A stretch of 64,000 bases of DNA from Marinobacter alexandrii (GTDB lineage: Bacteria > Pseudomonadota > Gammaproteobacteria > Pseudomonadales > Oleiphilaceae). Location: contig NZ_SWKM01000011.1 of assembly GCF_005871205.1 (NCBI RefSeq), forward strand, positions 310,001-374,000, written 5' to 3'. Below are positions 55,980 to 64,000 of this stretch, piece by piece. Position 1 is the stretch's first letter. Every line of letters begins with the position of its first letter. The position numbers and the translations under genes are program-made. A model generated the notes under the pieces. It searched no databases. It was not told the DNA's origin and saw nothing but the letters and a program-made list of their open reading frames with translations.

Positions 55980-56155
55980 ACATCCTAGACCTAGCCGCCG
56001 CCCGCCTAATCCCGTTTGTCATCAGCGTAGTGCTCTGGTGCATCCCGCTTATTTACCTCAAGCGGGCGGTTGAGCGCCCCTTCATGTTGGGCGTGTACAT
56101 GGTGCTGCTGATATTGGTCAGCGTGGTGGTTTCGGTGTGGTGGGTGAGTTTATGA
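55976..56155 (+). CDS. 59-residue two-helix membrane protein
   Basis: ATG overlapping the stop before. Two hydrophobic segments (LIPFVISVVLWCIPLIYL and LGVYMVLLILVSVVVSVWWV). Overlaps the next gene by four bases. Unknown, inner membrane. Confidence 0.62.
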   Translation: MNILDLAAARLIPFVISVVLWCIPLIYLKRAVERPFMLGVYMVLLILVSVVVSVWWVSL

Positions 56156-56379
56156 GCCAGAAGATCATTGTAACTGGCGGGAGAATGGCCGGCAGAACTC
56201 AGGCCCGAGCCGTTATTGCGGCACTTGCGGAAAAAGGCTTTGAGGCGGAAGAAATCGTGCTTCACCACGACGAGCGCGTGGACTTTCCCGAGGTTCAGGA
56301 TTTGTCAGCGCATCCTCAGGGTAAGCGCAGGAAGCCTAAGAAGCGGAAGCTGAAGCGCAAAGGGGGCAGCAAGCTATGA
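56152..56379 (+). CDS. small basic phage protein
   Basis: 75 residues, start like a nucleotide-binding strand (KIIVTGGRMAGRTQARAVIA) and a very lysine-rich tail (KRRKPKKRKLKRKGGSK). Possibly nucleic-acid binding. Confidence 0.65.
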   Translation: MSQKIIVTGGRMAGRTQARAVIAALAEKGFEAEEIVLHHDERVDFPEVQDLSAHPQGKRRKPKKRKLKRKGGSKL

Positions 56380-56888
56380 CCGAGACAGAAGTGGAGCCTG
56401 TACGCATGAAGCAACGCAAATCCAAACCCAGCCGCGCCGTCATGTTCCGCGTAACGCCTGAAGGCACCCTTGCGCCAGATGACGACATTTCGCGCCAGAC
56501 GCTACGCAAGCGAGGCTTCCGGGTTGGCGACGTACTCGCTGCCGATCCCAAGAAACCGCGCAGCCTGTACAACTGGCGCCGGGCTCACAAGCTGGGGCAG
56601 CTATTGGTCGAGAATATCGAGGACTTCCAGAACATGGAGGCTCACGGCGTTCTGAAGCGCTTGCAGGTGGAGGGTGACATTGGCTGTGAGCGAATGGCCA
56701 TAAAGCTCCCCGGATTCGGTGTCGCCTTCCAAAACATACCGCTCAGTTTGAATTTCTCAGATATGGACGATGGCGAGTTCCAGATTATCTATGGCCAGTT
56801 CTGCCAGCACGTAATTGACAACTACTGGCTGGGAATGACTCAGGATCAGATTGAACAGATGGCGAACTTAGTGGGGTTGGCAGCATGA
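56376..56888 (+). CDS. conserved phage protein of the Nin-type region
   Basis: 170 residues; MFRVTPEGTLAPDDDISRQT, then LLVENIEDFQNMEAHGVLKR and LQVEGDIGCERMAIKL. Such a plan resembles DUF1367-type proteins of lambdoid nin regions, by pattern only. Function unknown. Confidence 0.68.
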   Translation: MTETEVEPVRMKQRKSKPSRAVMFRVTPEGTLAPDDDISRQTLRKRGFRVGDVLAADPKKPRSLYNWRRAHKLGQLLVENIEDFQNMEAHGVLKRLQVEGDIGCERMAIKLPGFGVAFQNIPLSLNFSDMDDGEFQIIYGQFCQHVIDNYWLGMTQDQIEQMANLVGLAA

Positions 56889-57013
56889 AACCAGAGACAC
56901 ACAAAATCGACGATGCGAACAAGGCCCGGATGGCTGCCAACGCCACCAAACCAGCCAGATCAACCAACGGCGTCAGCTTTGCGGAGCTGATGCGGGAATT
57001 GCGGGGTGAATGA
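56885..57013 (+). CDS. 42-residue phage protein
   Basis: MKPETHKIDDANKARMAANA then SFAELMRELRGE. ATGA overlaps at both ends. Unknown. Confidence 0.5.
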   Translation: MKPETHKIDDANKARMAANATKPARSTNGVSFAELMRELRGE

Positions 57014-57576
57014 TGAGCAAGATTCAAGAATGGCTTTCACAAAATGCGGACTTAGTTGATTCGGAGTTTGGCGGTAAGAAGTGGGTAACAAAAAGCCGAG
57101 GCGACTACATAACCCTGGAGGGCATGGAGGATAAGCTGAATTACCTTGTTGAGCTTGGACTTACCAAGAATGTCCATTCTATTTGGGAGGCAGGCAAGCC
57201 GATAACGATAGGCTTCAACCCAAAGGAACAGAAGTGGTACGGCTGGTCGCACCGCGCCATTTTCGGATTTGGCATCGGCTCCACCTGCAAGCGTGGCGAC
57301 TGCCACTACCGAACAACCGATAAAGAAGACTTCCTGAAAGACTGCATTCGATTCTGGACAGAAGACCTGCACGAGAATGTCCGCGCCGAGCATTGCAAGA
57401 ATTACGTTCTGGTGGAGTGGGAATATTCCATGGACACACCTAACGAGTCTTTGCGAGGTCATATCGGAAGCGTGCGCTGTCCATATCCTGAAGTGTGGGG
57501 TAGAGGCGAATGGGTGGCCACCACTCTACACGACGCGCGACAGATGGCCATTGATTTTGCCGAGAGCGTGTCATGA
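57010..57576 (+). CDS. hypothetical phage protein
   Basis: 188 residues; central segment ITIGFNPKEQKWYGWSHRAI and GIGSTCKRGDCHYR. Soluble. Unknown. Confidence 0.72.
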   Translation: MMSKIQEWLSQNADLVDSEFGGKKWVTKSRGDYITLEGMEDKLNYLVELGLTKNVHSIWEAGKPITIGFNPKEQKWYGWSHRAIFGFGIGSTCKRGDCHYRTTDKEDFLKDCIRFWTEDLHENVRAEHCKNYVLVEWEYSMDTPNESLRGHIGSVRCPYPEVWGRGEWVATTLHDARQMAIDFAESVS

Positions 57577-57776
57577 CCATCGGCCAAACCCGCACCCACA
57601 CCAAACACAAACAGTCTGCACAGATAAATCAGGACATAGAGCGCTTCCTGAGCCAAGGCGGACAGATTAAGCAGTTAAACACTCAGCGCTCAGAGTTCCA
57701 GCCAACTTGGAAGGCTTATGCCGAGTCAGCGTTTGAGGAACGAGAGCATGAGAAAGCAGAGAGCAAGCAAGATTGA
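57573..57776 (+). CDS. small phage protein
   Basis: 67 residues (IGQTRTHTKHKQSAQINQDI; acidic tail). Unknown. Confidence 0.6.
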   Translation: MTIGQTRTHTKHKQSAQINQDIERFLSQGGQIKQLNTQRSEFQPTWKAYAESAFEEREHEKAESKQD

Positions 57777-58101
57777 AGCTTTGTGGTGGTTTCTGGCGGC
57801 ATTGTTGCTGCTGTGGTGGATTGCCGTGGAGGCGGAAGCGGTGACGACGCAGCCGGGTGAGTGCAGCTTGACCGCTATGGCGGCGCTGCAGGTTGCGAAG
57901 ACGCCGCAATTGCATCTTGAGCCCTTCATTCACAACAAGTGGGACAGGGCATTTGTCCGGTTCAGTAAGTTCATCTGGTATCACGCCCGAGGAGACGAGA
58001 ACCAGTTTCTGAGGTGGTATCGCATCGCCTGCGAGCACCGGCGTGTACCGCGTTACTACCGGGTGGTAGACGGTGAAATGGTGCGGGGGAATGGGGCGTG
58101 A
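57748..58101 (+). CDS. phage protein with one membrane helix
   Basis: 117 residues; ALWWFLAALLLLWWIAVEAE near the start is either a membrane helix or a signal sequence. GAGGAACGAG precedes the ATG. The soluble part has FVRFSKFIWYHARGDENQF. Unknown. Confidence 0.68.
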   Translation: MRKQRASKIEALWWFLAALLLLWWIAVEAEAVTTQPGECSLTAMAALQVAKTPQLHLEPFIHNKWDRAFVRFSKFIWYHARGDENQFLRWYRIACEHRRVPRYYRVVDGEMVRGNGA

Positions 58102-58466
58102 AAAGGACACCACTAAAGCGCAAGACGCCGCTCAAGGCCAAAGCGCCGATGAAGAAGTCGAGCAAACCAAAGATGACGCCGATCCGTCGTAGCGCTAAGG
58201 GTCAGGAATGCCAGGTGAGAGTGCCCGGTGTTTGCAATGGCGATCCGAACACAACGGTCCTGGCTCATCTGAATGGCGGCGGCATGGGAGCCAAAGCCAG
58301 CGATCATGAGGCGGCGTTCTCGTGTTCGACCTGCCATGAGTGGTTGGATGGCGGATTCGCACGGACGGGTTACAACCGGGACATTCGGGATTTGTGGCAC
58401 CTGCAGGCCGTGATTCGCACTCAGCGTATCTTGATAGAGCAGGGACTGATGGAGGTGACGGGGTGA
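58098..58466 (+). CDS. YbcO-like (DUF1364) putative nuclease
   Basis: 122 residues, basic start then CQVRVPGVCNGDPNTTVLAH and CSTCHEWLDGGF: four cysteines and histidines in the DUF1364/YbcO plan, of HNH-like fold. GTG start. Sits directly before RusA, as recombination genes of lambdoid phages often do. Confidence 0.85.
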   Translation: MKRTPLKRKTPLKAKAPMKKSSKPKMTPIRRSAKGQECQVRVPGVCNGDPNTTVLAHLNGGGMGAKASDHEAAFSCSTCHEWLDGGFARTGYNRDIRDLWHLQAVIRTQRILIEQGLMEVTG

Positions 58467-58618
58467 TGGAGCTGCTTGAGCTTTGGTTCGGGCTCGCGTT
58501 CAGCGCATACCTAGCTGTGGAAACATTTCTTGATAGGCGGAAGGCTTGGTCAGCGCTGTTTTCGGTTTTTGTGGTCTATTTCGTAGCGGTCGTGATTGTT
58601 CGCGAGGTGGCCGCATGA
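58466..58618 (+). CDS. 50-residue two-helix membrane protein
   Basis: ELWFGLAFSAYLAVETFLD, DRRK, then a second helix SALFSVFVVYFVAVVIV. ATG overlaps the YbcO-like stop. Unknown. Confidence 0.55.
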   Translation: MELLELWFGLAFSAYLAVETFLDRRKAWSALFSVFVVYFVAVVIVREVAA

Positions 58619-58980
58619 GATACCCAATCACGCCAGTGCCGAAGCCCCGACAAACCCAGGCTGACCGCTGGAAGAAGCGCCCGCCCGTTCTCAGATACCG
58701 CGCCTTTGCTGACGAATGCCGAGCCCGGCGAGTTGCGGTTCCAGAGCAGGGAGCGCACATAACCTTTGTTCTGCCGATGCCGTCCAGTTGGAGTAACAAG
58801 AAGCGTGACGCGATGGATGGCCAACCCCACCAGCAAAAGCCGGACAGTGACAACCTTATAAAAGCACTTTTAGACGCAGTTCTACCTGAAGACTGCGCCG
58901 TTTGGGATTACCGAGTGACGAAGCTGTGGGGCGAAGAAGGCTCCATCATTATTCAGTCGATGGAGAGGACCACCGCATGA
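58615..58980 (+). CDS. rusA: RusA-type Holliday junction resolvase
   Basis: 121 residues with QKPDSDNLIKALLDAVLPEDCAVWD, where the aspartates of the RusA active site lie, and a basic VPKPRQTQADRWKKR start. Cuts four-way junctions at phage replication. ATGA overlap upstream and downstream. Confidence 0.94.
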   Translation: MRYPITPVPKPRQTQADRWKKRPPVLRYRAFADECRARRVAVPEQGAHITFVLPMPSSWSNKKRDAMDGQPHQQKPDSDNLIKALLDAVLPEDCAVWDYRVTKLWGEEGSIIIQSMERTTA

Positions 58981-59180
58981 CCGATACCCAATCCAGGGAC
59001 TTGTTCTACTGCCGCTACCGGCCAGAGCCCAAAGACGCCAGTAAGGCTCAGTCTGACCTTCAGATAATGATCGACAACTACCTGGCCCGAGGCTGGGTGA
59101 TAACTAAGCGCGACCCGCTGACCCTGTACCGGGGCCGGGCGGGCTATCAGTTGCAGAATGGGGTGTTGGTGAGCTTATGA
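58977..59180 (+). CDS. small phage protein
   Basis: 67 residues (RDLFYCRYRPEPKDASKAQS; YLARGWVITKRDPLTLY). Unknown. Confidence 0.6.
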   Translation: MTDTQSRDLFYCRYRPEPKDASKAQSDLQIMIDNYLARGWVITKRDPLTLYRGRAGYQLQNGVLVSL

Positions 59181-59452
59181 GTAACGTGGTCGATATTAAT
59201 GCTAACAAGCCGCACTTGCGCGGGCCAGCGATGTGCACAGCCTGCAACCATGAATGGCAGGCGGTTGCAGAGGTGGGGACGACAACGCTTGAGTGTGAGG
59301 CTTGTTATCGATGGTTTGGCGTATGGGTGGCGCCGGTGAGCCCGGAGGATCGCTGGGAATGCAACTGCGGAAATCAGTTGTTTTGGCTTACCCCAGAAGG
59401 CCCCCAGTGTCGCGGATGCGGGATTATTTCAACGGACTGGATTGATGGATGA
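59177..59452 (+). CDS. double zinc-ribbon phage protein
   Basis: 91 residues with CTACNHEW, CEACYRWF, CNCGNQLFW and CRGCGII: eight cysteines making two zinc ribbons. Possible DNA- or RNA polymerase-binding protein; unproven. Confidence 0.75.
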   Translation: MSNVVDINANKPHLRGPAMCTACNHEWQAVAEVGTTTLECEACYRWFGVWVAPVSPEDRWECNCGNQLFWLTPEGPQCRGCGIISTDWIDG

Positions 59453-59633
59453 CGAAGACCACAAGGCCGCCTGCCTGGCTCGCTGGAAAGCACTAGAAGC
59501 CGAGGCTCGCGATAAGTGGTCACTGTTCCGCCGCAAGCGGATCAGCAGGAACGAACTGGAAGGCTGGCTAAAGCAACAAAGATCTGGTGACGAGGCGACC
59601 ATTCGGAAGATGTTTAACAGGATGAGAGGGTAG
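59445..59633 (+). CDS. small phage protein before Q
   Basis: 62 residues, helical (ACLARWKALEAEARDKWSLF). Overlaps the zinc-ribbon stop by eight bases. Unknown. Confidence 0.58.
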   Translation: MDDEDHKAACLARWKALEAEARDKWSLFRRKRISRNELEGWLKQQRSGDEATIRKMFNRMRG

Positions 59634-59634
59634 T

Positions 59635-60144
59635 ATGGCAGAGCAGAATCGGAAATCGGACAGTGAAAGGCGCTGGAGAAACCAGGCCAAGAGTACGGTG
59701 GACCTCTACATTGAGGCGATTTACGCAGAGGCGCGCCGCCGCGATATGGCCTACGAGAGTCGTAGTGTCATCGGTATGTCCGTTGATTTCAGGGGGCAGA
59801 TCCCAAGGGGCTCAGGATTCAGCGGCTTCTGCAAGCTCGGAGCGAAGATTGACCGCATGTCCCGCGACATAATCACCCAAGATCACCTAACCGCCGTGGA
59901 GTGGATCGACCGGCTCCCTGAGATATTCCGTGATGCAATAGTGTACGACAGAGCTCTTAGGGGGCGAGAGAAAGTAGTGGCCGTTGATCCAATGCGGCCA
60001 GGAAGCCCCGTCACCAAGCTCTGGACTGACGAACTGTGCGCCGAGGATCTGCACTGCACCAAGGATGCATTCAAGCGCCGGGTGAGCGATGGCTATTTTG
60101 AGCTGGAGAGAGTTATGGGTCTGAGGGAAAGGCAGGTTGCATGA
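59635..60144 (+). CDS. Q-like late antiterminator (putative)
   Basis: 169 residues with a C-terminal helix-turn-helix-like part LHCTKDAFKRRVSDGYFELE. It lies directly before a near-consensus promoter and terminators, the position of Q-type late antiterminators. The fold is not obvious from sequence, so the name rests on context. Confidence 0.55.
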   Translation: MAEQNRKSDSERRWRNQAKSTVDLYIEAIYAEARRRDMAYESRSVIGMSVDFRGQIPRGSGFSGFCKLGAKIDRMSRDIITQDHLTAVEWIDRLPEIFRDAIVYDRALRGREKVVAVDPMRPGSPVTKLWTDELCAEDLHCTKDAFKRRVSDGYFELERVMGLRERQVA

Positions 60145-60147
60145 TGC

Positions 60148-60176
60148 TTGACAGAGAACTCACCAGGAAGTAGGAT
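60148..60176 (+). promoter_or_regulatory. late promoter PR'
   Basis: TTGACA (60148-60153), 17-base spacer, TAGGAT (60171-60176). Consensus -35 with good spacing, and start near 60183. A hairpin of TTTGCCC/GGGCAAA at 60194-60210 follows immediately, fitting a Q-type pause or loading site. Confidence 0.78.
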
Positions 60177-60224
60177 TCTGATAACTGGTAAAATTTGCCC
60201 TTTGGGCAAACGCCCTGCCCTCTA

Positions 60225-60258
60225 AAAAGCCGCCCGGTTCCGCCGTCGCGGATTTTTT
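60225..60258 (+). terminator. terminator in the late leader
   Basis: CCGC pairs with GCGG, flanked by an A-run before and a run of six T after; a G/A mismatch interrupts the lower stem. Confidence 0.55.
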
Positions 60259-60305
60259 GTTGCCTGATTGAAAATTCCCCCCCCCACCGATGATCCGGTG
60301 ACACG

Positions 60306-60328
60306 CCCCGCCAAGTGCGGGGTTTTCT
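60306..60328 (+). terminator. tR'-like terminator before the lysis genes
   Basis: CCCCGC pairs with GCGGGG around five bases and is followed by TTTTCTG. It separates PR' from the endolysin, as in lambda, so late genes need antitermination. Confidence 0.78.
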
Positions 60329-60343
60329 GTTTGTGGAGGTCGC

Positions 60344-60805
60344 ATGAGTATCCATCCCGGCCAGCTTCGTGAGTACATCATTCGTCCGGTCCTGAACCGC
60401 ATCGGCCTGTACTCCGAAGCCGCCGAAGAACTTCTGATGCTCACGGCGGCCACAGAATCCCTGTGCGGAAAATACATCCACCAGGTGGGTGGGCCCGCGC
60501 TAGGCATCTTCCAGATGGAGCCACGCACCCATGACGATATTTGGGACAATTATCTGAGGTTCAAGCCGGACCTTGCGTCCTATGTTAAGCACTACGGACG
60601 CCTTTCTCAGCAGCTCCCTGGCAATGTTTACTATGCCTGCGCCATGGCACGGGTTCATTACCTACGCGTACCTACGCGCTTACCCTCAGCGATGGACGTT
60701 GACGGCTTGGCACAGTATTGGAAAGCGCACTACAACACGCATTTGGGGGCCGGGAAGCCGGATGAAGCTGTGGAGAATTACCAGCGATACGCCATCGCTG
60801 ACTGA
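60344..60805 (+). CDS. lysozyme-like phage endolysin
   Basis: 153 residues. TAATESLCGKYI and GPALGIFQMEPR match the lysozyme/transglycosylase-like fold, the glutamate of TAATES being the likely catalytic residue. No signal peptide is seen, so holin-dependent export is probable. GGAGG before the ATG. First late gene after PR'. Confidence 0.85.
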   Translation: MSIHPGQLREYIIRPVLNRIGLYSEAAEELLMLTAATESLCGKYIHQVGGPALGIFQMEPRTHDDIWDNYLRFKPDLASYVKHYGRLSQQLPGNVYYACAMARVHYLRVPTRLPSAMDVDGLAQYWKAHYNTHLGAGKPDEAVENYQRYAIAD

Positions 60806-60814
60806 AGGACTCCT

Positions 60815-61102
60815 ATGACCAAAGACACCGCAACAGCCTGGGAGCGCCACGGACAAACCATTATAGCGGCCTTAATACTCGCCGCCATCATATGGGTTGG
60901 CAAGGGCATAACTGATCTGACGGGCACGATGGGCGTCGTCCTGAACCGCATTCAGAACATCGAGAACACCATCTCCGCTATGGACGAGCGCTTTGACAAG
61001 TATCAGACCAAGCGCGAAGCCGAGAACGCCAAGGAAACCCAGTTACTGCGTGACAAGATGATCCATGCGCGAATCGATGCACTGGAGCGTAAGAGCCGCT
61101 GA
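60815..61102 (+). CDS. holin- or spanin-like membrane protein
   Basis: 95 residues: one membrane helix (TIIAALILAAIIWVGKG) and a coiled-coil tail. The size fits a class III-type holin or an i-spanin. Follows the endolysin by nine bases. Confidence 0.72.
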   Translation: MTKDTATAWERHGQTIIAALILAAIIWVGKGITDLTGTMGVVLNRIQNIENTISAMDERFDKYQTKREAENAKETQLLRDKMIHARIDALERKSR

Positions 61103-61137
61103 CAATAGCCGCCCGAACCCAAGCCCTGGAGGCCCCC

Positions 61138-61563
61138 ATGTTCAAATTGATTACTGCCGTCGTCCTGATGGTGGCACTGTCCGGCTGCGCCGTTCTTGAG
61201 AAGGTCGAGGAAAGCCCAATGACTGCCCAGTTGGTAACCAGCCAACTAACCCTTCGGTTCATTGCAGCCGATGATGAGCCTGTCGAGCGTGCAGCACGCA
61301 TGCGGAGGGAGGTTGCCAAGTTGCAGGCAATTGTGGATGGCGGGCCTGAATTCACGCTGGCTGAATTTCAGGATATGGCCCTGCGGGAATTCGATTTCGA
61401 GTCGCTGTCACTGGCTGAGCAGGATCTGGTTATCTATGGCCTGAACCTGGCGCGGAAGGTGATCGCGGATCTGATCGGTGAGGGCGTGGTTGGGGCTGAC
61501 GAGCGGTACACGCTGTCCACTGTGTTGACCTGGGTTGATCAGGCGGCCGCCAGGGTTCGCTAA
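61138..61563 (+). CDS. phage lipoprotein
   Basis: 141 residues with a lipobox (VALSGC). Could be the outer-membrane spanin partner, but it is longer and not proline-rich. GGAGG precedes the ATG. Overlaps the DUF1353 gene in TAATG. Confidence 0.72.
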   Translation: MFKLITAVVLMVALSGCAVLEKVEESPMTAQLVTSQLTLRFIAADDEPVERAARMRREVAKLQAIVDGGPEFTLAEFQDMALREFDFESLSLAEQDLVIYGLNLARKVIADLIGEGVVGADERYTLSTVLTWVDQAAARVR

Positions 61564-61925
61564 TGCCTTTCTCAGACAATATGTTCAGCCGGCTGACTCA
61601 CACGCTCACCCGGACCGGTCAATGGCGTTTGACGCTGCCCCTGATGTATTACCACCACAGCGGAACCATTGTGGTTCCCTCCGGCTTTGAGACCGATCTG
61701 GATAGTGTGCCCCGAATACCTATCGTCTATGCCGCATTCAAGGGCAGGGCGGTGAAGTCTGCGGTTGTCCACGATTACCTGTATGAATCCCAGCGCGGCA
61801 AGGCCTTTGCAGACCGAACCTTTCTCGATGCTATGGAGCATGAAGGCGTCCCGCCCCGCTGGCGCTATCCGATCTACTGGGCCGTTGCGATGTTTGGCGG
61901 CCGAATCTATTCCAGAAAGCGCTAA
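61563..61925 (+). CDS. DUF1353 phage protein
   Basis: 120 residues; GFETDLDSVPRIP and KSAVVHDYLYESQ with AMEHEGVPPRWRYPIYWAV are the DUF1353 hallmarks. Common in phage late regions; role unknown, possibly envelope or baseplate related. Confidence 0.88.
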   Translation: MPFSDNMFSRLTHTLTRTGQWRLTLPLMYYHHSGTIVVPSGFETDLDSVPRIPIVYAAFKGRAVKSAVVHDYLYESQRGKAFADRTFLDAMEHEGVPPRWRYPIYWAVAMFGGRIYSRKR

Positions 61926-61944
61926 CGCGAGCGAGCTACAGACC

Positions 61945-62010
61945 ATGCTGCGGATCTGCAACGCCGACAAAACCGAGCTGCGCAACTGGCGCGATGAGGG
62001 CGGTGAGTAA
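61945..62010 (+). CDS. 21-residue candidate frame
   Basis: MLRICNADKTELRNWRDEGGE with its stop overlapping the next ATG. No clear ribosome site. May be only a spacer. Confidence 0.3.
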   Translation: MLRICNADKTELRNWRDEGGE

Positions 62011-63125
62011 TGGCTATTACAATCCCCGCAGGTCGGGTTTTGCCCATTCAAGCTAAGGCCGGAGGCGGGTTTCAGTCCGTGGGGTTGGGAGGCTGGCTTG
62101 AGGGCCAACCGCCAACTATTAGCTCTATTTCCGGAACGTTCACGGCTGGGCAAGTTGCAACAATCAGTGTCGGCAACCTGAGCACCAAACGAAACGGCCA
62201 ACTGGCGTTCATCAATTTTGAGGCCGAAACGGCCGGACAGGTAGTGACGTCTATCCAGCACGCAAACCTGGATCCGGGGTTTCAGAAATATGAGTGCGAA
62301 ACCGCAGGAAGTCTTTTTGGTTCGAAATACGCTCGCTGCCACGCCATCCAGACGCGCCCCGATCAAGCGGGAATCGTGTTCGACCAACCGTACCGAGAAA
62401 TATTTTTTGAGGGCTGGACCCGCTATCAGGTTCCTGACTTCGTTGCGGTGGGTGATGCACAGATCAAGTTTTGGCGACTAGTCCCCTACAGCACGATTGG
62501 CGCAGACGCACAAGGCGAACTTCCGCGCCTAACGTGGACACGAGAGGACGGAAACGGTTTTCTTTTGAATGTCGATCCTGGGCCATCGGGGCAGGCTGCG
62601 TGGTATGGCAGTACGCCGTTAACAAATGTATGGGAGCCGTGGTCAGGCTTCATGAAAATGGGCGACCTCAACACCGCAAACGGAAAAATCTACGCCAAGG
62701 TTGGAGCAGAGGACAGCTTTACGTTTTCTGGATTTCCTGGCGGTCATGCCGCAAGCCCGGATGGCAGCATTGCGTCGTCCGAATGGGATGGCAACGAATA
62801 CCAGATTGATGATGGACTCCTACAAGGCGAGATTCACCGGCTTCTGGTTCCCTACTACACTCGGTCCGACCAAGAAACAATCCTGGATATTGACCGCATT
62901 TTTGCAAACGACTCACCTGAGCGCGTTGTGGTCGGTGACGCCAGCACGTTCACGGCGTGCACTCCGGGCAAGAGATTTATCCTAAAGCAAAACGGCAGAT
63001 CAGGCGGGCAGATCGAGGTAGATATTGACTCGCTGGGTCCGCTGGCAACAGGACCCGTCTACGCGTATGTAGTGAACAGTGACGGCCTTTATAACACCGA
63101 AGGCTATCTCTGGAGGGCGTCATAG
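62010..63125 (+). CDS. putative phage structural protein
   Basis: 371 residues, beta-rich, hydrophilic, with an Ig-like opening (TISSISGTFTAGQVATISVG). No recognised domain. Position and composition suggest a tail or fibre-linked protein. Overlaps the next gene start. Confidence 0.7.
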   Translation: MAITIPAGRVLPIQAKAGGGFQSVGLGGWLEGQPPTISSISGTFTAGQVATISVGNLSTKRNGQLAFINFEAETAGQVVTSIQHANLDPGFQKYECETAGSLFGSKYARCHAIQTRPDQAGIVFDQPYREIFFEGWTRYQVPDFVAVGDAQIKFWRLVPYSTIGADAQGELPRLTWTREDGNGFLLNVDPGPSGQAAWYGSTPLTNVWEPWSGFMKMGDLNTANGKIYAKVGAEDSFTFSGFPGGHAASPDGSIASSEWDGNEYQIDDGLLQGEIHRLLVPYYTRSDQETILDIDRIFANDSPERVVVGDASTFTACTPGKRFILKQNGRSGGQIEVDIDSLGPLATGPVYAYVVNSDGLYNTEGYLWRAS

Positions 63126-64000
63126 TGGCTCAGTTTTTCAACGACACGTTCGTAGAAGCTGGCGGCGTTGATATCGACCTTCAGAATCACGTCAGCGACA
63201 GCGGCCACAGCTGGATTGCCTCTGCCTCAACGGTGATCGATCCAGCCGGCGACTACGTTTACGGAACGGCCGCTGGCAACGCGCGCCTATTCCCGAGAGT
63301 CAGCATAACGCCACCGTCTGCGGATTACTCTGCGCAGATGGACGTCACTGTCACTGACACTGCGGACTTCACGATCACCGGCCCTATGCTCAGGATGCAG
63401 GGGGTTAGCAATGACAGCGGCTATGCGTTTGCCGTGGACCCCAATGGCCAGACAGTTGCGCTGTATCGATATGACGCTGGGTCAGAAGTGCTAATCGGGA
63501 CACCTTTTGCCGTAGACCTATCAGTTCTACCGGTAACGATAACGCTTAAAGTCGAAGCGAGCGGCACGTCCCTGAAGGGGTTTCTGGACGGCATTGAGCG
63601 CGACGCAGTGACTGACGCAAACTATACGGCGGCAGGCACTATCGGCTTTATTCGCCGGATGAACACGAATTACGCGCACTACACAATCGATAATTATTCG
63701 GCCGATACGCTCGGTGCAGACACCACCGCCCCGACGTTCACCAGCGCCCCGGCAGTCACTGCAACCACATCATCAGGGCACACCATATCCGCCACTCTGG
63801 ATGAGCCGGGAACGCTGTACGGTGTTCGTCTTGCCAATGGCGCAGCAGCCCCAAGCTCTGCCCAAGTTAAGGCGGGCCAGGACTCGACAGGCGCGGCTGC
63901 CCCGGAGGCAAAATCAGCGGCAGCAGCCAATTCAGCGGACCTTGTGTTCTCCACGGGCGCCGCATCAACTGCCTATGACTACTACATCGTAGCCGAGGAC
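63125..64000 (+). CDS. putative phage tail/adhesin protein, LamG- and Ig-like, partial
   Basis: GTG start overlapping the previous stop (TAGTG); the frame is still open at the window end (292 codons). The first ~200 residues look like a concanavalin/LamG sandwich (RVSITPPSADYSAQMDVTVT, GYAFAVDPNGQTVALYRYDA). From DTTAPTFTSAPAVTA an Ig-like unit starts, as in receptor-binding or surface-adhesion proteins. Truncated by the window, not by mutation. Confidence 0.78.
   Translation, partial: MAQFFNDTFVEAGGVDIDLQNHVSDSGHSWIASASTVIDPAGDYVYGTAAGNARLFPRVSITPPSADYSAQMDVTVTDTADFTITGPMLRMQGVSNDSGYAFAVDPNGQTVALYRYDAGSEVLIGTPFAVDLSVLPVTITLKVEASGTSLKGFLDGIERDAVTDANYTAAGTIGFIRRMNTNYAHYTIDNYSADTLGADTTAPTFTSAPAVTATTSSGHTISATLDEPGTLYGVRLANGAAAPSSAQVKAGQDSTGAAAPEAKSAAAANSADLVFSTGAASTAYDYYIVAED

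Noticed and set aside
61138..61563. Assignment as o-spanin
   Set aside because: Lipobox fits, but the protein is long and not proline-rich, so only "phage lipoprotein" is supported.

Overview
The window looks like a GC-rich marine gammaproteobacterial chromosome, most likely Marinobacter or a close relative. This rests on gene content and protein resemblance (AlgC with a membrane-anchored extension, argB/argE/argA, Vfr-type CRP, trpGDC in Pseudomonas order, glycine-betaine transporter); no search was run. About 34.4 kb of housekeeping chromosome is followed by about 29.6 kb of a lambda-like prophage whose right end lies beyond the window.

Chromosomal part (1-34.4 kb). An algC-type phosphomannomutase/phosphoglucomutase, whose N-terminal membrane region is out of frame with the catalytic region, leads into argB, a membrane-anchored unknown, argE and argA. 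Then come a convergent HELAHQ-type putative aminopeptidase lipoprotein, a 1259-residue PilZ/DUF1631/degenerate GGDEF-EAL protein followed by a phosphoribulokinase-family gene, azoreductase-pirin, speD, an OsmC-type protein and vfr. Next are modABC, a monoglyceride-lipase-like hydrolase with a sterol-desaturase-family membrane protein, a glutathione S-transferase, two lipoproteins, proXWV, an M14-type metallopeptidase, an alpha/beta hydrolase, two more GSTs, a DUF4202 protein, a palindromic intergenic repeat, and trpGDC.

Prophage (about 34.4 kb to the window end). The chromosome-phage junction lies just upstream of trpG; no integrase is visible. The left arm (34.4-46.0 kb) is one tightly overlapping leftward operon (mostly ATGA/GTGA junctions) of about 30 mostly unknown small proteins. 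It includes an AlpA-like regulator, a Redbeta/RecT annealing protein and a YqaJ-type exonuclease with a long coiled-coil extension. A leftward promoter with ATGAACC repeats, a lysogeny-expressed TagO/VasI-like secreted protein, a CI/S24 repressor and a Cro-like protein form the switch.

The right arm runs rightward: two small early genes, a region of unusually dense inverted repeats (48.33-48.67 and 49.08-49.56 kb) flanking a small secreted-protein gene, a DEAH helicase, a zinc-finger/Toprim primase, a C5 DNA methyltransferase, a PP1-like phosphatase, many small genes, a YbcO-like nuclease, RusA, a Q-like protein followed by a near-consensus promoter and terminators, then a lysozyme-like endolysin, small membrane proteins, a DUF1353 protein and the first putative structural genes.

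Most interesting for follow-up: the hairpin-rich noncoding blocks in the early right operon, which contain mutually exclusive stems and could be a cis-acting antitermination or regulatory RNA; the TagO-like moron next to the repressor; and a 10-cytosine tract that frameshifts a small gene directly upstream of the methyltransferase.
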